Shown here: positions 11,670 through 21,984 of the stretch, one piece after another
Layout of the letters: the number at the start of each line of letters is the position of its first letter
Position numbering within the stretch: the first letter of the stretch is position 1
Source: Limonium bicolor
Lineage: Eukaryota > Streptophyta > Magnoliopsida > Caryophyllales > Plumbaginaceae
Direction: 5' to 3'
Length of the DNA stretch: 64,000 nucleotides
Assembly: GCA_023374045.1 (NCBI GenBank)
Contig: CM041777.1
Coordinates: forward strand, 467,261,827-467,325,826
Program-made: the position numbers and the translations under genes
Notes under the pieces: generated by a model
Databases searched by the model: none
What the model was told of the DNA's origin: nothing
Seen by the model: only the letters and a program-made list of their open reading frames with translations

Positions 11670-12530
11670 GTCCCAAGTTACCGAGCATAGGGATTACCGA
11701 GTTAGGATTTCAACCGTCTTAAGACGGATACTTAGAAACCTAACTAGGAATTACCGTTGTTAACAACGGATACCCTTGACGTTCTTATGAACGATACCCT
11801 TGCTTAAATTCATGACCAATGGTGTCACAATGTCATATGTCACAACCTAATGCGAATGTTAAATATTCAGATGTCAGGAAGAGGTCCAGGTCGCCGAGGG
11901 GCCAATGACGGACCGGGCGCACAGACGATAGCTGAGATCGTCGCCGCCACGGTTGCACAAATGCTACCCCAAGTAATCACTGCTATGCAATAGAATCAGC
12001 AAAACCAGCAGACTCAAATGGGACCAATCCCTCCCCCTCCACCCAGAGAAGTAAACTGGGTAAAAGCTATCGCAGATCTCCGACCTCCGTGCATTAGAGG
12101 CGAGAGCGACCCTGCTAAGCTGGAAGCCTACATCTCCGAAATGGAGACTACTTTTGAGACTCTCGAATGTCCTGCTAGAGTTTGAGTGAGATTAGCCGCC
12201 TACTACCTTTACGATGCAGCCATGGATTGGTGGAAACTAATCAAGCACGACCATGCTGATGACCCTACCTTTGACTGGGAATCCTTTACATCCCTCCTCC
12301 GATCCAAATACTACCCTGAACATGTCAAGACAAGGAAAAGACTTGAGCTTGATGCTTTGAAAATGACAGAGAAGATGTCTGTCGATGAGTACTACCGCAC
12401 CTTCACCTCTCTTCTCCGTCTTCTACCCGACTTTGGGTACACCGGCCAGGTGTTGGTCGATCGCTTCTATGGCGGTCTGAGCCATCGCCTTCGGTACGGG
12501 ATGGGCTACACTAGATTTACCTCCCTTCAG

Positions 12531-12626
12531 GTAAATATCGGTTAACCCTTAGTACCATTGTAAATTCTTAAATACTTTACCTTTACCTTCTTAAATGAGA
12601 ATCCCGGCTAATACCTGAAACTTCAA
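12531..12626 (+). other. Putative intron 1 of gag (A)
   Basis: Donor CAG|GTAAAT. The B copy (54720-54826) ends TTTCAG|GAG and joins codons in phase 0. In A the acceptor AG has become AA, so A would splice one base later or not at all. Confidence 0.6.
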
Positions 12627-12906
12627 GAGTGTTATCACACGGCATCTCGTGTTGAGATCACTTGTCAGCTAAGGGATGAAGAAACCGCGCTTAAGCGCAA
12701 GGCCAACAACAAGAATACCAGTGCCGAGGAGCAGAACCAGGGTAAGAGCTGGAAAAAGAAGAAGGGGAATTTCTTTCAGCAATCCCAAAAGAAATTCTCA
12801 AGTGAGAGCAGTGCCCATGCTGAGAAGGGCAACCCGGTTGAGATTCTTCAGCTAGGTTCATCTGCACCGGTGGCTGCGAAGCCACTGAGATCACACCCAC
12901 TTAAGG

Positions 12907-12991
12907 GTAAACTTCTATTCCTAAATCGTATTCGTACAAGTATCATATCTAGTATATCCACGCACAAATGTGCTAACTCTCTAAACCTTAG
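12907..12991 (+). other. Putative intron 2 of gag (A)
   Basis: GTAAAC...ACCTTAG, 85 bp, phase 1. The join gives Lys-Gly-Ser-Gly-Ser and continues straight into the first zinc knuckle. The B counterpart is 54359-54440. Confidence 0.65.
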
Positions 12992-13336
12992 GTTCTGGCT
13001 CCGGTTTCACCAAGAACTACTCACATGGCCGCACCTACGTGTGCAGGAAATGCAATCAAGACCATCCCGGCAAGGATTGCCAAGGGAGAGAAATCCGGTG
13101 CTACAATTGTTAGAAGCCCGGACACCGAGCCAATATGTGCCCCGAAAACGCTAAACCTAGAGGAAACTTCCAAAGCTACAAGCAAAGGGAAGGCAAAAAG
13201 GTTGCATCTGGCGATGCACCGACCCAGCAGGCACCACAGGGACAGGGATCCCGGGGTCCTCAGAGAGGTGCACCCCAGAGGCAGCCTGTCTTGCACGTGA
13301 TTGACCGTGACGGGTCCGGTTCTAAGTTCGGCCTGG

Positions 13337-14371
13337 GTAATTATCTAAACCATGAATCCTTGAGAAGCATGTCTAAGTAATGGAATAATCGTATGAATGA
13401 ATACATGAGTAAATGAATTGAAGTATGTATTGAGCATGAAAAGAAGTAGTTGAAACTAGTACTCACCGTAGATGAAATTTATAACCATAGGAAGCTTTAG
13501 TATCTGCTATCTAATACCTTCGAAGCCGAATCAAGAAGAGACCGACATCACCAATCACTACTACACCAGCGAACAGTGTCAGGTCATCCGACCAGGTATG
13601 ATTTTATTAAAGGAATACCTGACACCCGAAGCCCAAATTTCAATCATCCGACGATGCAACGAACTAGGAACGGGTCCAGGAGGATTTTATACACCCGAAT
13701 TTCCCGGTGGAGCGAAGATGAAGCTGAAGATGATGTGCTTGGGAAAGGATTGTAATCCTTATACCAAGACATACCAAGAGACACGAACACAAGACGGAGC
13801 GACACCACCGACAATACCTCCAGAATTTCAGACACTTGTCACACAAGCAGTAGAACTTGCACAACAATGCGAATATGATCCGATCCCCGCACTTGAAGCG
13901 GACCTCTGTATCGTCAACTTCTATGAGAAAGAAGGACGACTTGGGTTACACCAAGACAAGGATGAGATAACGGAATCCCTCGAACGAGGAGTGCCCGTAG
14001 TGTCTTGGTCCATTGGTGATGACGTCGTATTTATGTATAGCGAGCAGAAGCGTGTGGACCTCGCAGAGAAATTGGTATTGAGATCAGGAGATGTCCTAAT
14101 CATGGGTGGAAACTCTAGGATGCTATATCACGGGATCAACAAGATCAAGTTGAATACGGCACCACCGGCAATAATCAATGCCTCACACATGAAACCAGGA
14201 CGCCTGAACCTTACCTTTAGGAAGTATTAAATTCATAGTATCATGTAATGTATTAGTAACGTGTATTAGAGACACGGTATGTATGATGGTTGATTTATCA
14301 ATAAAGAGCAGTGTTGATTTGAATTCCACTTGTGTCCACCATCAATACTTATGAAATTGTGACTTCAATAG
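13337..14371 (+). other. Putative alternative intron 3 spanning the AlkB cassette (A)
   Basis: Donor CTGG|GTAATT at 13336/13337 leaves one base of a codon. Acceptor ATAG|GA at 13490 enters the AlkB frame at its seventh codon. Acceptor ATAG|GT at 14371 enters the protease frame. Both restore a Gly codon in phase 1. B has the same three sites (donor 54014, acceptors 53862 and 52985). Pyrimidine tracts before the acceptors are weak, so this is a hypothesis from phase and conservation. Confidence 0.5.
13472..14230 (+). CDS. AlkB-type 2-oxoglutarate/Fe(II) dioxygenase captured by element A (plant ALKBH1-like)
   Basis: 252 codons, intact. AlkB enzymes oxidatively remove methyl groups from nucleic-acid bases using Fe(II) and 2-oxoglutarate. 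Visible signature: N149-F-Y151 before the iron site, H160-Q-D162 (LHQDKDE), distal H220 (MLYHGI), and R244 and R250 in RLNLTFR, the 2-oxoglutarate-binding arginines. The stretch around 200-221 (LRSGDVLIMGGNSRMLYHGI) is typical of the bacterial AlkB/ALKBH1 type. The upstream part (38-92) resembles the N-terminal half of plant ALKBH1-like proteins. It lies between gag and protease, in a frame different from protease, and ends in TAA. The ATG at 13472 follows an AG, but entry by splicing at 13490/13491 from gag would also be in frame. Substrate is unknown; element RNA or cDNA is an inference. Confidence 0.9.
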   Translation: MKFITIGSFSICYLIPSKPNQEETDITNHYYTSEQCQVIRPGMILLKEYLTPEAQISIIRRCNELGTGPGGFYTPEFPGGAKMKLKMMCLGKDCNPYTKTYQETRTQDGATPPTIPPEFQTLVTQAVELAQQCEYDPIPALEADLCIVNFYEKEGRLGLHQDKDEITESLERGVPVVSWSIGDDVVFMYSEQKRVDLAEKLVLRSGDVLIMGGNSRMLYHGINKIKLNTAPPAIINASHMKPGRLNLTFRKY

Positions 14372-17300
14372 GTTGTGGACTCGGTACCGAAGGTAACCTG
14401 AGTATCCTCACCGAAGCACAAGCCGGTAAAAGCGGCACCATCTTAACGGGAACCTTCCCAGTGAACGGCATTGAAGCCACAGTGTTATTCGACTCCGGCG
14501 CCTCTCACACCTTCGTATCACCATCTTTTGTGAAGAGGTTGGGGCTAGATGTGGATGAGCTACTGAATTTTCTGGTTACTCTCCCATCGAAGGAGCGAGT
14601 ATAGTGCACCAAGTATTATAAAGCAGCCACGATCCAAATCAAAGGAGAATCGTTTCCCATCTCCTTCATCGAGTTTAATGGATTGGGATTCGACTTGATA
14701 ATCGGAATGAATTGGTTAGAGCGGCACAAGGGTAGAATCCTCTGCGCCGAGCATCGATTGCTGCTCAAGAGTCCTTCTAAGGTTACTGTATCTTACCGCC
14801 AGAGACCAAGAGAACCTTCGACCACAGTCATCTCCGCTATGGCTATGTACCGGGAGCTCAGAAAGGGCAAAGAAGTATATTTGTGTTATGTACAAGACCT
14901 GGAGAGAGATCCAGAGTTCAGTGATGATGTACCAGTTGTATCTGAATTTCCTGATGTATTCCCTAAGGAGCTACCCGGCATGCCACCTCAGAGAGCGGTA
15001 GAGTTTGAGATTGACCTCTTGCCAGGTACCGGTCCCATTGCTAGGGCACCGTACCGCATGGCACCTGTAGAAATGACAGAGCTCAAGGAGCAGTTGCGCG
15101 ATCTTCTCGACAAAGGGTTTATACGCCCGAGCGTATCACCCTGGGGAGCACTGGTCCTCTTTGTAAAGAAGAAGGGCGGTAGTCTCCGATTTTGTATTGA
15201 CTACCGCGAGCTGAATGCGGTCACAGTCAAAAATAAATACCCATTGCCACGCATCGACGACCTATTCGACCAGCTGAAAGGAGCCTCAGTCTTCTCCAAG
15301 ATCGACCTCCGTTCTGGGTATCATCAGATTGCTATCAGAGAGCAAGACATAGAGAAAACAGCATTCCGCACCAGATATGGCCACTACGAATTCACTGTCA
15401 TGCCATTCGGTTTGTCAAATGCACCAGCAAAATTCATGGACCTTATGAATCGACTATTCAGTGAGCAGTTAGACACCTCAGTGGTTGTATTTATCGACGA
15501 TATCCTTGTATACTCCAAATCAGCAGAAGAGCATGAAATTCATTTGAGGAAAGTGCTTGAGACACTGCGCGAGAACCAGCTGTATGCGAAGTTCTCCAAA
15601 TGCAAGTTCTGGCTAGATCAGGTATCATTCCTCGGTCACGTCATCTCGAGCGCAGATATCTCAGTTGACCCTTCTAAGATTGAAGCTGTACGATCATGGC
15701 CTAGACCCAAGACTGTTACCGACATTAGGAGCTTTCTTGGTCTAGCCGGTTACTACCGGAGATTTGTAAAGGACTTCTCGAAAGTCGCTAAGCCCATGAC
15801 TACACTGATGAAGAAAGATGCACCGTTTGTATGGACAGACGAGTGCGAAATATCATTTCAGAGCCTAAAAGACTCATTGACCTCAGCGCCCATCCTTACT
15901 CTTCTAGAGGGCACAGAGGGATTTGAGGTATGTGATGCATCAGGCAAAGGAATGGGATGCGTACTCATGCAGCATGGCAAGGTTGTAGCTTATGCCTCCC
16001 GCCAGCTGAAAAAGCATGAGGAGAATTACCCGACTCACGACTTAGAGTTAGGAGCCATTGTCTTCGCCTTGAAGATATGGCGACACTATCACTATGGGGT
16101 AAACATCACCATCTACTCCGACGATAAGAGCTTACAGTATGTATTCACACAGAAAGAATTGAACTTGAGACAGAGAAGGTGGATGGAGTTTCTTTCAGAT
16201 TACGACATCGACTTGCAGTATAAGGAAGGGAAGGCAAACGTTGTAGCCGACGCCCTAAGCCGTCGAGCACACTCGCTCCATTCGCTACTCGCTTCTTCTA
16301 GCTTGGTTGACGAGGTGCGAGACGCTCAGTTGAGCGACCCTTACCTAACCGAAATTAGACAGAAGATCATAGAGGGTACATTTGAGAAAAAGAAGTATGA
16401 TTTTAGATTGCATGAAGATGGTCTGATTCGGCTGAATGGCAGGTTATGCATTCCCCGAAGCAATGCTGAGCTGAAGGATCGCATCCTGCGAGAATCACAT
16501 AGTTCTACATTGTCGGTCCATCCAGGAGCCTCCAAGATGTACAAAGACATGAAGAGGTACTTCTGGTGGTCTGGAATGAAGTCAAATGTGACGGAGTATG
16601 TATTGAGATGCTTAACATGCCAGAAGGTGAAATTTGAACATCGTAGACCGGGCGGAATGGTACAATCGATGCCAGTTCCGGAGTGGAAATTTCATGATAT
16701 CTCCATGGATTTTGTTGTAGGACTCCCACCTGCCAGGGGAGGACTCAACATGATCTGGGTTGTAGTCGATCGCCTTACCAAGGTTGCCAAATTCATACCG
16801 ATGAAGGACTCCTGGAAGGTAGTGAAGCTCGCAGAGCTATTCAACAAGGAGATTATCAGACATCACGGAGTCCCAAAGACCATAGTATCTGACCGTGACA
16901 CCAGATTTCTTTCGAGATACTGGAGAGCTACACGGGAAGCGCTGGGTACAGAATTGAAGTTGAGTACCGCCTTCCATCCTCAGACCGACGGTCAGACAGA
17001 AAGGACCATCCAGACACTGGAGGACATGCTTAGGGCATGTGCCTTAGACTTTCAGGGGAGTTGGTTAGACAAGCTTCATCTTATCGAATTTTCATACAAT
17101 AATAGCTACCATGCCTCGATTAAGATGTCGCCATTCCAAGCTCTATACGGTAGACCTAGCCGTACACCCTTGTGTTGGGATGAGTCAAGTGAAGCGGTCA
17201 TCATAGGACCGGAGTACCTTGAGCAAGTACAAGCTGAAGTTCAACAGATTCGAGCCAATATGAAGGCATCCCAAGATAGACAGAAATTCTATGCGGATGT

Positions 17301-17727
17301 GCGACGACGCGACCTTGAGTTCGCCGTGGGCGACCAAGTGTTCTTGCGTGTTTCACCTATGAAGGGTGTCTTCCATTTTGGTCAGAAGGGCAAGCTGAGC
17401 CCAAAGTTTGTAGGGTCGTATGCTATCACCAAAAGAGTTGGAGCTGTAGCCTACAGGTTAGCACTACCTGAGGACTTGGGACGTGTCCACGATGTATTTC
17501 ATGTGTCACCACTCAAGAAGTACATTGCTGATCCTTCTCATGTCCTAGAGCCTGAGAGATTATCCATTGAGCCGACCATGAGATATGTCGAGACCCCTGT
17601 GAGAATCCTTGACAGGAAGACCAGAGACACTCGCCATAAGTCTATACGAATGGTGAAAGTCCTATGGTCAAATCATGATGTCGAAGAAGCGACATGGGAG
17701 TTGGAAGATGCCATGAAGGCGAAGTAA
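14372..17727 (+). CDS. pol: Pol of element A: protease, reverse transcriptase, RNase H, integrase, chromodomain (one nonsense codon)
   Basis: The frame opens at 14323 and the likely splice entry is 14372. Protease has the active-site motif [11 protein letters not shown] (Asp codon at 14491). A TAG at 14602 replaces the Lys of B and splits the frame; the rest is one 1014-codon frame from 14683. Within it: RT with FIDD at 270-273; RNase H from D418, where a Tyr codon present in B is lost; integrase HHCC finger near 605-655; catalytic D676, D737 and E773, an exact DD35E spacing; and a C-terminal chromodomain-like block (about 975-1014, '[19 protein letters not shown]'). Apart from the stop and small changes (for example SDDKSL where B has SDHKSL), the enzymes look intact. 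Confidence 0.92.
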
Positions 17728-18174
17728 CCACAGTTATTCATAGACTAGATAGTCTAACATTTAGTAGATACGGGTACGGGGCGTACCCCTTTTAAGGGGG
17801 GTAGAGCCTTTTTGCTTTAGCATTGCTTCGGGTTAGCATTGTATAGTGTGTAGGTACCGTAGTATGTTTTGATGGCACATGTAGTGCGGAGTGTATGTGG
17901 TGTGTATGTGTAATATGTAATGTATGGATGTGTATGTACAATGTATGGTGTATTAGTGTAATGTGTATTATGAATTGTAGTGATGTATTGTGTATGGTGC
18001 ATTGTGTATGTGAATTCGTATGATGCTTGATTTGTGTATGTTGCAATGTGGAGAAAGTAAACACCCCATAGGTGTAGTAAGACACATTATGACAATTGGT
18101 TGCATAATGAGTAGAATTATTAAACTACTAACCCTTAGCAACTTTGAGGGCAAAGTTTCTTAAGGGGGGTAGAT
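17728..18174 (+). other. 3' non-coding region of element A with two polypurine tracts
   Basis: Between the pol stop and the LTR lie the upstream tract AAGGGGGGTAGAG (17794-17806), a TGTATG-rich stretch (about 17860-18050), and the LTR-adjacent tract AAGGGGGGTAGAT (18162-18174), 368 bp apart. No coding frame is seen. The layout matches B (367 bp apart). Confidence 0.8.
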
Positions 18175-21100
18175 TGAAATACCCCGTAATTAAAAATAGT
18201 GATTAATTAGGCTAATAAGAAATTTAGAAGCTTAATTATGTCTAAATAATCATGAGGGAACAAATCCCGAAGAAAACGGATCTTTAAAACGGATTAAAAT
18301 CACAAACGAATCTTAAAGCACGTTTATCGAGGAAACCGGGAAAACGTGACTTTAAGCGGGTCAAATAAACTCGTAACAATTTTAGTCAACTAAATAGTTA
18401 TTAATAAACATTAGTGGAGGTCTAGGACCAATAAAATCAATAAAATGAAAAATAGTAAAAACTGTCAAAAACAGGAAGTTGTGGGGTGAGAGTGTAATTA
18501 AAATAAACTATTGTGTCCACTATTACAATTAATATTTTAAAAGCCCATGTGAGCTGTGTGTGTAGCCGATTACACTACACTCTCTCACTCCCTTAATTCC
18601 CCTCTATGTACAAAAGACAAAAGAAATAAAAAGTCAAAAAGTAACTCTCTCTTTCTCCTCTCTCACAAAAGCCACGTACTGCATCTTCTTCTTCCTTTCT
18701 AGTTCCATCGATGGCGATTTGAGAACCCCTCACACAGAGCCACTTCCTCTTCATCTTTGAAACCTCAAACCACCACCAAATGCTACAAAAACCATACCGT
18801 TGAATTCGTATCGTTAAGGAGATCATTCTACACCCTTCAAAAATCTAAAACCTCCAACTTTATTTTTGAGGGTATAATTGTTTTAGAGCTTGAGGAACAC
18901 CATTTGAAGATCTATCTTCTTCTACATGTTCTAAGGTAAGAAAAAGACCAAAGCTTCACTCTTTTCCATTTTTCCTTGCAAAGTCAAAACTCACGTGAGC
19001 AACCCTATTGCATTGTTCAGCCGATTTTGGCATGCCACTGTGAGAGCTGAAGCCTTGTCACTTTTCTACCTAAAAACGTCATTAGAAGCTCAAGGTAAGA
19101 GTTCCTAAGAGTTTAAATGGTTTCTCATAATCTAGGGTTGAAAACCTACGATAGAAAATTTACTAGTTTGGTGTGTATGTGTGTGCCTTGTTACATGGTG
19201 TAGCTTGGCTTGAATAAATCAAGAAAACAAAGAAGGAAAGAGGAGTTGTAAAGGAGAAGGAGAGAAAGGAAAAGGGAAACAAAGAACACAAGGTGAGGAG
19301 ATGTCTTTGTAAAGTTTTTAATATTTGTGTATGTATAGGTATATTGTTTTAGCAATGAACTAAACCATTGTAACCGTAGGAAAAGAATGGGTATATTAAT
19401 GTGAATGGTATTGGTAGTTTGAAGCTTTTGAAAACAAGAAAATAATATGCTAAGTGTAAATGTTAGGTTGTAGTAAGTGTTAGAAGTTGTGTGGAAATAA
19501 TGTGTATGTTGAACAGGTTGTGAACTTTGTTGATTGGCAAAATTATGTGGTGAGAACACTTAGAAATGTAGGGAACCTCTGTCAAAATTTAGTTAGGAAT
19601 TTAGAGTCTTGTGTGCTGTTAGTAAAGATAGAACAAAGAAGTATACAGAGAAGAAAAATGAGAGTTTCACTTTGGTTTGCAACAGGAAGGAAGAGTGTAA
19701 TTGAGTAGAGTTGTAAATGGAGTATTGGGAGTTGTCAAACTAAGTTAGGATAGATTGAGAGTCATTTAGATAGTGGGAGGAAGAAATGAAAAATCTGTAG
19801 CATTTCTTGGAGAAGGAAAATCGTAACAGTAGAGGAGAAAACTTACAGTGAGTGTGTAATGTAACAGATTTGGGTAGAGGTGGATTAGGCTAGTTTAAAA
19901 TGCTTAATCAAAGTTAAAACATGCTAAATTATATGTAGGAATATTAGGGAAGAGATTGGTAGAAATTTGGAGTTGAAACAAGTTGAAAAACTTACATAAT
20001 TTGCAAAACTGTAACTGGTCCGAGTTTGCAAACCAGTACGCAAACCCGGACCAGTATAAAAACACGATAGAAAGTTTTATAAAGGAGTGGTCCGGGTTTG
20101 CAAACCAAGACACTAACCCGGACCACCCCAAAAACATACCCGTAACTTATCAAAACAAGTGGTCCGGGTTTGCAAAGGAGTACACAAACCCGGACCATGC
20201 GAAAAACACACCCGTAGCTTTTGAGAACAAGTGGTCCAGGTTTGTATACTAGGGTGTAAACCCGGACCGAGCAAAAATTCCACCCGAGAGTTATTCCAGC
20301 GTGTTGGTCCGGGTTTGTAAACCCGGACAACAACCCGGACCAACCTAAAACTTGTACAGAATGTGTTTTAAAGCGTAATTAAGGATGGGTAATGATGGTA
20401 TAAGATGATTAAGACATAATTAATGATGTTTAAAGGTCATTAAGGCCATAAACAAGTTTAGAAAATGGTTTTAAGTAAGTAACTTAAGTAAATGTATATG
20501 AACAACAATGAAATAGTAAGTATAAACCAGGAAATGTTAGTAAAGTAATTAGTAAGGTTAAGAAAGGGTAATTAACCACCCAATTGCATGTGTATGATAG
20601 GACTTGGATTGTGAACACCGAAGGAACGTCGGATACAAGTACAACGGTGAACGGTATGAATTCCTCATGCCCCGTATGCTATCTTGGTTACTCTGATTTG
20701 TGTGTTGTGTGCTAATTGATCACCAAATAAGATAAACGCACGAATCGGATATATTATGCTTACTTGTGAATATCATGAGATTGTTCCTTGTTGCATATCT
20801 TCTTAAATCATAGTTTGTATAATTCATGAAATGTATGGATGAATATGAGTGAGTGTATGTATGATGTATTGTACCGTGACCGAATGTGTTTGTGATTGGA
20901 CTTCTAACTGATTCCTAACAAGCTAACCAACCTAACTTAAATTGGTAATTAAATTGGAATGAGTAGAAGTCCGATATAGTTTTGGCCACGTGTGAGGATG
21001 CGGAGACACAAGAGGTTGGATCCAAATCCTGACTCTTAAACTGGTCCGCGGCCCAAACCCCTTAAATGGGTAGCATCCCGGATTGGTGAGTCAAGTAAAT

Positions 21101-21984
21101 CCCGGTGGTGGGATGGTGTAGTCCCCGGGCCGGAAGTCATACTGACTTAACATGAGTAAAAATGAGTAAGTAAGAATGAGTAATAAGTATGGAAAAGTAA
21201 GTAAGTGTAAGTAAGAGTAAGTAATGTGTAATGAGTAAAAGAGTAAAAAGCATTCCGATTAACCCGGATGCGTAATTTGGCTAACCCTTGTGGAGGTAAG
21301 GATTGTGTATGCTATTGTATTGTTGCCTTGGATTATGTATTGTATTGAGCATGAATGTATGATGTATGTAAAGCATGTATGTGTGAAATTAATGAACCGC
21401 ATGTACAGTCAACCTTAAATAGTCGGCGTACCCTAGCTAGCACGCGGTATATGCAGAGTTTATGCGCAGCTTTTGTTGAGCCCCTTGGGGCGATGTTTTT
21501 ACTACACGCAGGTCCTCGAGACGGGTGAAGATGATGAAGAGATTAAGCTTATTTTCTTTTTGTCTGTAGACAATGAATTGTGAAAGGTGTACTATGTTGT
21601 ACACGGCTGTAGGTTTTTGGTTAGCCGGTGTACCATAGGGTACACCCTTTTAGATAATGAAAGGATGGAGAATTGGTGTAGATGGGTAGTTGGTAGAAAC
21701 TCATTATTTTGGGAAGATTGGTAAGGGATCGATGTAATTAAATACTTTAAATACTCGGTGATCCAGTAATGTAAGAATGTTATCTTTTGTAATCGGTATG
21801 GAATGTAGTAGCTCGGTATACTTAGGCATCAGACCGTCACTGTAGGTAGTAGTAGCCTAGCTAGCCGTATGGGCGGTTAGCGGCGTTGTATCACCCGCCG
21901 TAGTAGTAGTATTTCCGCTGCGACGTAGTAGAATTAACAGGACGATTAGACGGTAAGTAAGGGATTAACGGTAGGGGTGTTACA
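18175..21984 (+). repeat. 3' LTR of A (3.8 kb, complete)
   Basis: It runs from TGAAATACCCCG to GGGGTGTTACA and follows a polypurine tract. Its first few hundred bases match the B LTR closely and its last 1.7 kb are related to both the B and D1 LTRs. The middle (about 18600-20400), including the palindromic array, is not shared with B, so the LTR looks modular. Confidence 0.92.
20017..20346. repeat. Five-unit palindromic array in A 3' LTR
   Basis: Same units as in the 5' LTR at 9673-10004 (GGTCCGGGTTTG / CAAACCCGGACC), first spacing 72 bp. A few point changes distinguish the two copies. Confidence 0.9.

Larger units (their letters stand above)
11871..13336 (+). pseudogene. gag: gag of element A (three exons, two stops)
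   Basis: Gag forms the particle that packages element RNA. Translation begins at ATG 11871 (Ser-Gly-Arg-Gly-rich start, matched by B). The capsid part follows, with 'AAYYLYDAAMDWWK' and 'SKYYPEHVKTRKRLELDAL'. Apparent exons are 11871-12530, 12627-12906 and 12992-13336. Introns 12531-12626 (CAG|GTAAAT) and 12907-12991 (GTAAAC...CCTTAG) interrupt the frame, and removing them keeps it. Exon 3 has two zinc knuckles: CRKCNQDHPGKDC and a second of C-X2-C-X4-H-X4-C type. Damage: TAG at 11991, TGA at 12183, a TAG just after the second knuckle's CYNC, and the first acceptor mutated from TTCAG (as in B) to TTCAA. The intron reading is inferred from phase and from conservation in B, not from transcripts. 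Confidence 0.8.
8451..21984 (+). mobile_element. Element A: Tekay/Del-like Ty3/gypsy retrotransposon carrying an AlkB gene
   Basis: Order: truncated 5' LTR (8451-11636), Met-tRNA primer site (11642), gag with putative introns (11871-13336), AlkB dioxygenase (13472-14230), protease-RT-RNase H-integrase-chromodomain (14372-17727), two polypurine tracts, and 3' LTR (18175-21984). The LTRs are very similar where they overlap, implying a fairly recent insertion, yet gag has two stops and pol one. The domain order PR-RT-RH-IN with a C-terminal chromodomain-like tail and multi-kilobase LTRs point to the Tekay/Del branch of chromoviruses. The TSD cannot be checked because the 5' LTR has lost its first 560 bp. 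Confidence 0.9.

Noticed and set aside
13472..14230. AlkB as an ordinary host gene that an element happened to flank
   Set aside because: The same gene lies at the same place and orientation, between gag and protease, in two independently inserted elements.
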